A stretch of 64,000 nt of DNA from Lasiosphaeria ovina (Eukaryota; Ascomycota; Sordariomycetes; Sordariales; Lasiosphaeriaceae): positions 8,060,001 through 8,124,000 of the forward strand of contig JAULSN010000001.1 of NCBI GenBank assembly GCA_033439765.1, written 5' to 3'. The notes under the pieces were generated by a model that was not told the origin of the DNA, made no database searches, and saw only the letters and a program-made list of their open reading frames with translations. Made by a program: the position numbers and the translations under genes. Shown here piece after piece: positions 58,101-64,000 of the stretch (its first letter is position 1; the number at the start of each line of letters is the position of its first letter).

Positions 58101-60043
58101 AACCCCGCCATAGATATTTGGGAACATCTTCACTACCTCGACCCTCTCTGATACTGGCGAGAGAGCCGTTTCTCCTTCAGTACCTCCCCAGTATCCTATG
58201 GGCGGAGAGAATTGGGCATACATGAAACTCTGAGAGAGACACATCATCCCGGGCGGCGTCTGGCCGCGGGTTTGGCGGTGTTACCCTTCTTGGAACCGGT
58301 CCGACTTCTTACGTATTCTCCGGGCCCGTCGAAGGTGCTTTTCATCACAATCGACCTCCTTTTGGCCTCTCTGTTTACACTACCCGGGTTGGCATTGAAG
58401 TTGGAAGCCGCCAGTCACTTCTTCGCCGCCGACTTGTAAGCTGCCCAAACTTCTCCATGGCTACTCTGACTATAGAGAAAGCAGTCAGACATTCACCTCT
58501 CGCGGCGGCCTAGAAACGAGGGCCATTCAATTTCATCTACCGCATGTACCAAACATACTTGATGCCGACGTCGTACTGTGTGCTATGTGCGTATAGGCGC
58601 TTTTCTACTGCGTCGACACAGTATTATCGTGGGTTCTATCATGGACGTGGATGTATTCCGCTCTGCAACACTCTCCGCAATATACGCGCTCCCTGCGGCG
58701 GATGGAACTGCACACCTACCTACGTGGTGTTCAACGGTCCTGCACATTCCCGCCGACTGCAATTCCGTGCGGTAAAGATCTCCATTCTGAAGTCAACAGG
58801 CTCGCTTGGTGGCTGTTTGCAACCGTGTGAAACCGACAGGACAATTGCAGGATTCGGGCACGCCTGTAATGCACCGTCGGTTTAATCGACGGTGCCCCAA
58901 AGCAGGTTCGTCCAACTGGACTGTAATACGTACATACACGCACGCCTGTACAGATCTAGGGAATGTGATACGAAGCTTTTCCAAGAAGCCTCACCAGCCA
59001 GCAAAGCCGGAGCGGATCCCGCGGCGCGCCAAAACGTGCTTCTTGTTCGGGAACAACCGGATGATGTCGTGTCTGCTCAGCTGGAGATGTCAACATTCGC
59101 GCGAGGTTCGGCTGTGTGTCCCAGTCCCCATGAATAGGGGCCGTCCCGGTCGGAACAGGACATGGACATCTGCAGGTGTTCCCGTGCCCAGGTGGCCATT
59201 CTCCGCATTGAAAACCAGGTGGAGTTGGAGGCAATCATCCCCAGCAGCCGAGGTGCCATCACCATTTCCACCCATGCAGCGGTGCCTGTCAGGCTTGTCA
59301 GGCTAACCCCCACACAGCAGGCCGCGTTTTCCTTGACAGATCCTGGATCGTGTGCTCCGCCGTGCTCGGGCCTCTTTTCCCGGACCCGCCAGGCTCCAGA
59401 CAAACCCCCAGATTTGGTACCTTTGTGGCAAGGATGGCTCCTCGCGAGCCCGCACTGTGCGCTTGTAAGTATACGTATACAGTACACTACACTCCAAGGA
59501 AGAGGTGCGCGGGCGGGTTTCACCCTATGCAGAAACGACGGCCCTCGCGTCAGTTATTCCTGGCTTCTCAGAATGTCTAGCGCTCAGCTCACCCTGCCCT
59601 GCCCCCGGGAGCTCCAGACGCTGCCCTGTCCGTGGTTCGGAGTTGGGCGACGGCGGGCTCCCTCATGCCTGGGCCCTGGAGTCCTCATGGAACGCCACCA
59701 AGCCAGGAAGGGCTAAGGCGTCCCAGGCGAACAAGGAAAGAAGGGGGAAAAAAGGAAAAATTGTTGGAAAAAAGAAAATACACTGCTATCACCTCAACGC
59801 TTCCGGCATCGACCCATTACTTGTCATCGACTACCACTCCCTGCCTCGTCTTCCTCGGCTGGTCTGCCAGATCTCCTCTAGCTCGTCTTATACATATATC
59901 CTCCCCGTCCCCCCCAAAAGCCCGGATGGATTTTTCTTGTCTTCTGCCAAACTCACACGCTTCTTTGCCATCTTCGCTTCACACTCGCACTTCCACACAC
60001 GACACCACCCATTGTGCACTTCCAACCAGCCTCATACTTCACC

Positions 60044-61180
60044 ATGTCTCCCCACAATGACGCCCCTTCTCCCACAAGCAGCTTCACGGCCGGCTTCAAC
60101 AGGATATCGTTCCGCTCTACGGCTTCCTCGTCCCTCATGACTGGACATCTTGCTCCTGTTGACACACACTCGCCCTTGAGCAGCTCATACAGCAGCAGCT
60201 CTCTGGACGCATCGACTTTCCACATGGCTCGGCCGCTTGTGCCCGGCGTCTACGTGCCAACCATGTGCTTCTTCGACGAAGACACTGAGGACGTGGACAC
60301 GGCCACCATCGCGCACCATGCCGTACGGCTTGCTCGGGCCGGTGTGACCGGGCTTGCCACCCAGGGCTCTAACGGAGAGGCCGTCCACCTCACCCACTCC
60401 GAGAGGCAGCTGGTCACGGCCACCACGCGGAAGGCCCTCAATGACGCGGGCTACTCCCACATGCCAATCATTGTTGGCTGCGGCGCCCAGAGCACGCGCG
60501 AGGCTATCCAGTACTGCCGGGAGGCATGGGAAGCGGGTGGCGACTACGCCCTTGTGCTCCCGCCATCCTACTACGCGCCGCTGTTCGCCCCGGCCTCGCA
60601 GACCATCGTCGATTACTTCAATGCTGTGGCGGATGCCTCGCCCATTCCCCTGATCATTTACAACTTTCCCGGCGCCGTGGGCGGCATGGACCTGTCGTCA
60701 GACATGATCATCCAGCTTTCCGGGCACCCGAACATCGTGGGCGTTAAGCTCACGTGTGGCAACACGGGAAAGCTGAACCGCGTTGCTGCAGCCACGCGCA
60801 AACTCACCAAGAATTTCGACCCCAGCAACCCCGAGTTCCTGGTTCTCGCGGGCTCCGCAGACTTTTCCATCCAGTCTCTTGTGGCTGGCGGCCATGGAAT
60901 CCTGGCCGGCCTGGCCAACATTGCCCCCAAAGCATGCATCCAAACCATTGAGCTCTACAAGCAGGGAAAACAGACCCAGGCCCAAGAAGTGCAAGAGATC
61001 GTCTCGGAAGGTGACTGGACCGCCATTCAAGGCGGAGTTGTCGGCGTCAAGGCTGGCCTGCAGAGCTGGATGGGATATGGAGGCTACGCGAGAAGTCCCC
61101 TGCCCAAGCCGACTACCGAACAGGCCAAAAAGTGGAAGGAGGGCTTCAGAGACCTCGTCCTATTGGAGAAGTCGCTGTAA
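60044..61180 (+). CDS. DapA-family class I aldolase/lyase (HOGA/KDG aldolase-like)
   Basis: A member of the dihydrodipicolinate-synthase superfamily, whose members cleave or form 2-oxo acids through a lysine Schiff base. In fungi these enzymes usually act in sugar-acid or hydroxyproline breakdown, since lysine is made by the aminoadipate route; true DapA function is therefore unlikely. A single exon gives 378 aa. Residues 1-60 are Ser/Thr-rich and not part of the barrel. MARPLVPGVYVPTMCFF starts the barrel, followed by GLATQGSNGEAVHLTHSER, IIVGCGAQSTREAI, LIIYNFPGAVGG with the catalytic Tyr and NIVGVKLTCGNTGKL with the Schiff-base Lys. The Met at 60224 is an alternative start and would give about 318 residues, the usual family length. 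Both key residues are present, so it should be active. Confidence 0.9.
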   Translation: MSPHNDAPSPTSSFTAGFNRISFRSTASSSLMTGHLAPVDTHSPLSSSYSSSSLDASTFHMARPLVPGVYVPTMCFFDEDTEDVDTATIAHHAVRLARAGVTGLATQGSNGEAVHLTHSERQLVTATTRKALNDAGYSHMPIIVGCGAQSTREAIQYCREAWEAGGDYALVLPPSYYAPLFAPASQTIVDYFNAVADASPIPLIIYNFPGAVGGMDLSSDMIIQLSGHPNIVGVKLTCGNTGKLNRVAAATRKLTKNFDPSNPEFLVLAGSADFSIQSLVAGGHGILAGLANIAPKACIQTIELYKQGKQTQAQEVQEIVSEGDWTAIQGGVVGVKAGLQSWMGYGGYARSPLPKPTTEQAKKWKEGFRDLVLLEKSL

Positions 61181-64000
61181 ATTCACGCGCCTCCCCCCTT
61201 CACGACCCATGATGTCCATGAGCTACCCCAAACATCGGCATTAGCGAGTCTTCTTGTTCTTTTATCCTTGTCGTTTCCTTTTATTTTCATTTATACCCCC
61301 CATCAGACAAAGCATGGCTTATGCCCTTTTTTCTTGAGCTTTGCCGATGAGAAAATTCAGCATACACAGTGACGTCCATGTTTCGGGACGGAAGATGGCA
61401 TAGAGGAACCTCCTCAATTGGGAAGAGAAGGACACGATTTCGGCGTTTTTTTCTTTCTTTTCTTTTCAGAGTGTTCCATTTCAGTAGCACGGGACAAAGT
61501 TGGGAAAAGAAAAATAGAAAGCTCGTCTCGGCGTTTATAAAATCAAGGAATCATCACATGGGTCCCCTCCTGGGCCGATGCTGTCTTTGCGGTACAACCA
61601 GCGGTCTGTGTATGACCAGGGAAAAAGTACATCCTTTCCACGGAACTCGGTTTCACGCGGTGCTCCGTCACCTCCCCTCCCCTCCCAACTCCTTTCTTGC
61701 CGGAAGTTATTTGCCTGGCTATTGTTTCTCTTTCCCTCACCGCCATATACTTGTTCAGATTTGGTATGGAATTCAACAGAGCCATGCTCCTCATAGCATT
61801 TTGAGAATTATCCACCCATGACGCGCCCTGATGCTTGTTGTGTTTGACATTTTCGCAAGGTATTCCTGTCCCTCGACGAGGTATTCAGACTGGGAGGTCG
61901 CCGGGCGAAATTAACAAAACAATAGCACTGTTGCCGCCGCCCTCACTAGTTTCGCCGCACCGCCATTTCACTTGGTTGAGATTATTGATATCCATTTTGC
62001 ATTAACCCACACAGTTCAGGGCTGATTCACCACGACAAACCCGTACCCGAATTTTCGGGGGAAAACAAGAACCTACAGCCCTACCCGCAACCTCGTCTAT
62101 CAGAGTCATCCTCCGAGTGCCAGCAACTATTTTGGATAGCCTATCACCTCAAGGAGAAAGGCCACACCTATGCCGGATTCCTCCGCGATTAATGGAACGG
62201 CTCAAAGAACCGTTCAGCAGACCAGTCTGGCGTCCTGGTTTGACGCCGAATTTCGTAACGGCACATGAACTCTCAAGGTCACAGAGTCAAACTCCATTCT
62301 GCGGCGCGGAAGGCCTATCAGCCCCTTGAGCTGTTCCTAGGAAAGGTGTGCTGGCCTCGTCCGAAGGAGTAGCACGCCGTAGGAAACACAGCAGCAAACA
62401 AACATGACCTACCCCCGCCAAGTCTTACCGCACATCTCTGGGTACCGGGATGGTGAGTTCTCAATGTTACCCAGTGTCACCGAAAAGCAAGACATCCGCT
62501 CGTGCAGCACAAGCTAGCCGGGCGCCTTGCTTGCTGCATCCGCCTGCAGAGCTCTCCTTCCGCGAGACAAGCCGCTCGCTCACGCCATGCGCTCTGCCAC
62601 GTATCGGATGGCTCCAGTGCTTGCTCAAGCACAACATCTTTGCTGGAGCTAGCCATTTGTGAAAGTGGCGTTTTAGCTCGGCATGAAGGGCTGAATTCGT
62701 TCGACGGAAGCTACCTCCAGAGACTTGGAATGCGGGGGACTAAGTCTATCTTGTGGTGGTTCCTGGACTCTCACTGGTGAGGGACGAGAGGGGAATGTTT
62801 CTTTTGGCTGTGGCTTCTGCAGTCTGCACCTCTTTTGGACACAGTCGAGAAGCGGGGTGAGAGAGAGGGAGAGGAAGACCTGAGAGAAAAAAGGCCTCAT
62901 TGTCGGACAATAACTGGACCACCCTCACACTCTCTCTGCAACGACACGATGTCCGCGTACGACCAATGCACTTGGCTCTGGCCAGGCGTGATATCCGGCG
63001 TCTTACGCGGATAACCCGGGACCGACAGATGGCGGAAGTAGCGCTTGTGCCATGGCCCGCCCAGACAGGAACGCATGAGGAGGCGCAAGCCACGCTTGCC
63101 CGTCGGGCTCGATACCGTTGGGCGCCTTGTTGGGCTCCATCCTTTGCTTGCTTTTTTTTGTTTAAAGTGTTAGTAATGTCAAACCTCCTTGCATATCGCC
63201 AACATCCATTGACTGATACGACAACACAGATTGCCCCCCACGAATTCCAGAGAAAGAGGGACACAGAAAAAAAGAAACAACAACTGTCATCGCCAGCAAT
63301 ACCGAGAGTCGAAGACCGGGCTGAATTTGCCATATGCGGGAATGGCGGAAGGATCCGCCCCCCCCCCCCCCCCCTCCCTCCCCCTTTTGGCTTCTTACCG
63401 CCATGGCCTCATCGTCAACAATGGGCGGCCAACAGCAGCGAGATGACGAAGGTGCTACGTCCTGTTTCACTCAGCAGCGAGATGCGAATTCCCGTCCGGG
63501 CTAGGGTGTCTCCCGGCCCATGGACATGCAAGTCTCCCGGGGACCATGAGATTACAAGCGCCGACCCTCCTTTGGGGGAAGCATGCATACGACGATCACC
63601 GCCGCGTTGAATGTTACCAACAAACTTGCTTCTGGCCAAGAATGATGTTCTCTGTGCTCCCCTTTTAAGTTTTCTCTCTCGGTGCTCGAGACTGCCCATT
63701 GCTTCTGCAATCTTGTGCTCGAGGGCCACAAAGTTGGTGATACTGTTACCAAGCGAGCACCTCCGGCAGCGACTTGGTTCACCCGGCCGTGTGTGCGTGC
63801 GTGGGTGATGCCGAGGCTGAGAAAATGGCAGGCAGGGTTTGCTCTTCTGGGGAAGGGTGGGTTTTCCGGTTTTGCCACCCTTCTGATAAAAATGGAGAGG
63901 CAGCCCGTCCTTCAGCCAAGCCATTTTCACGGTTGACGGCGGTGTAGCCTGCAGCTCGCACGCGCACGCCTCCTTTCTCCTCTTCATGCCCGACTTTCTG
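61181..64000. other. 2.8 kb without a recognisable gene
   Basis: Frames of up to about 236 codons (for example 62900-63610 plus, 63415-63987 minus) overlap each other on opposite strands and carry no motif. They run through a poly-C tract at 63359-63374, which argues against coding. The first 300 nt are the 3' region of the aldolase gene. Confidence 0.5.

Larger units (their letters stand above)
49615..60043. other. 10.4 kb without a supportable gene
   Basis: Both strands were read for family motifs, signal peptides and exon chains with proper splice sites; nothing convincing was found. The stretch holds a GT repeat, a poly-C run, several GTACTGTAC-like palindromes (50890, 51000, 55800) and TACTCCGTA at 55792-55800. 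Composition looks balanced, without the AT bias or stop-rich frames expected of RIP-mutated transposons, and no terminal repeats or transposase remnants were noticed. The last few hundred bases, pyrimidine-rich from about 59800, are the leader of the aldolase gene. Confidence 0.5.

Noticed and set aside
49615..60043. Transposon or RIP-degraded element in the gene-free stretch
   Set aside because: No terminal repeats, transposase or reverse-transcriptase motifs, and no strong AT bias seen by eye; not excluded for short relics.
63415..63987. 190-codon minus-strand frame, overlapped by plus-strand 62900-63610
   Set aside because: Overlapping frames on opposite strands through a poly-C run, with no motif in either.

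Overview
The window is nuclear DNA of a filamentous ascomycete, most likely a Sordariomycete. The evidence is short GT-AG introns (about 50-140 nt) with CTAAC/CTGAC-type branch sites, GC-rich exons in looser intergenic DNA, a velvet-domain regulator, an extracellular GH43, a Crh-type GH16 cell-wall enzyme, and an SREBP-type bHLH factor without membrane segments. There are no operons, rRNA genes, CRISPR arrays or intact transposons. Genes are on both strands and carry between zero and nine introns.

Layout. From 2 to 40 kb is a gene-rich block: velvet regulator (+), Artemis/SNM1-type nuclease (-), cytochrome P450 (+), secreted GH43 (-), Saf4/CCDC130 splicing factor (+), Ubc8/UBE2H ubiquitin-conjugating enzyme (-), ketopantoate hydroxymethyltransferase (+), Atg12 (-), bHLH factor (+), Icp55-type mitochondrial aminopeptidase (-), Dbf4 (+), Gfo/Idh/MocA dehydrogenase (+), MFSD5-type MFS protein (+), SIRT5-type sirtuin (-) and a Crh-type GH16 (-). 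From 40 to 45 kb there is no recognisable gene. At 45-49.6 kb there is an allantoate-permease-type MFS transporter with a long repetitive N-terminal tail, then a decayed phosphotransferase-like pseudogene. From 49.6 to 60 kb I see no supportable gene, only simple repeats. At 60-61.2 kb lies a DapA-family aldolase, and the last 2.8 kb is again without a recognised gene.

The genes do not form one pathway. The set is mostly housekeeping (DNA repair and replication initiation, splicing, ubiquitination, autophagy, mitochondrial protein processing, pantothenate synthesis) with some secreted or accessory functions (P450, GH43, GH16, transporters). Exon structures were worked out by hand from splice sites, reading frame and family conservation; all CDS lengths given close in frame.

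The most striking observation is in the Ubc8 gene. The only arrangement I found that uses strong splice sites throughout and gives the conserved Asn-Asp-Asn-Met-Gln-Glu-Phe segment needs an exon of one nucleotide (T on the minus strand, position 16483). It lies between two introns that each have their own CTAAC branch site, so the Met codon would be spread over three exons. The same gene has an 11-nt exon. The Artemis-type gene appears to use two GC-AG introns.
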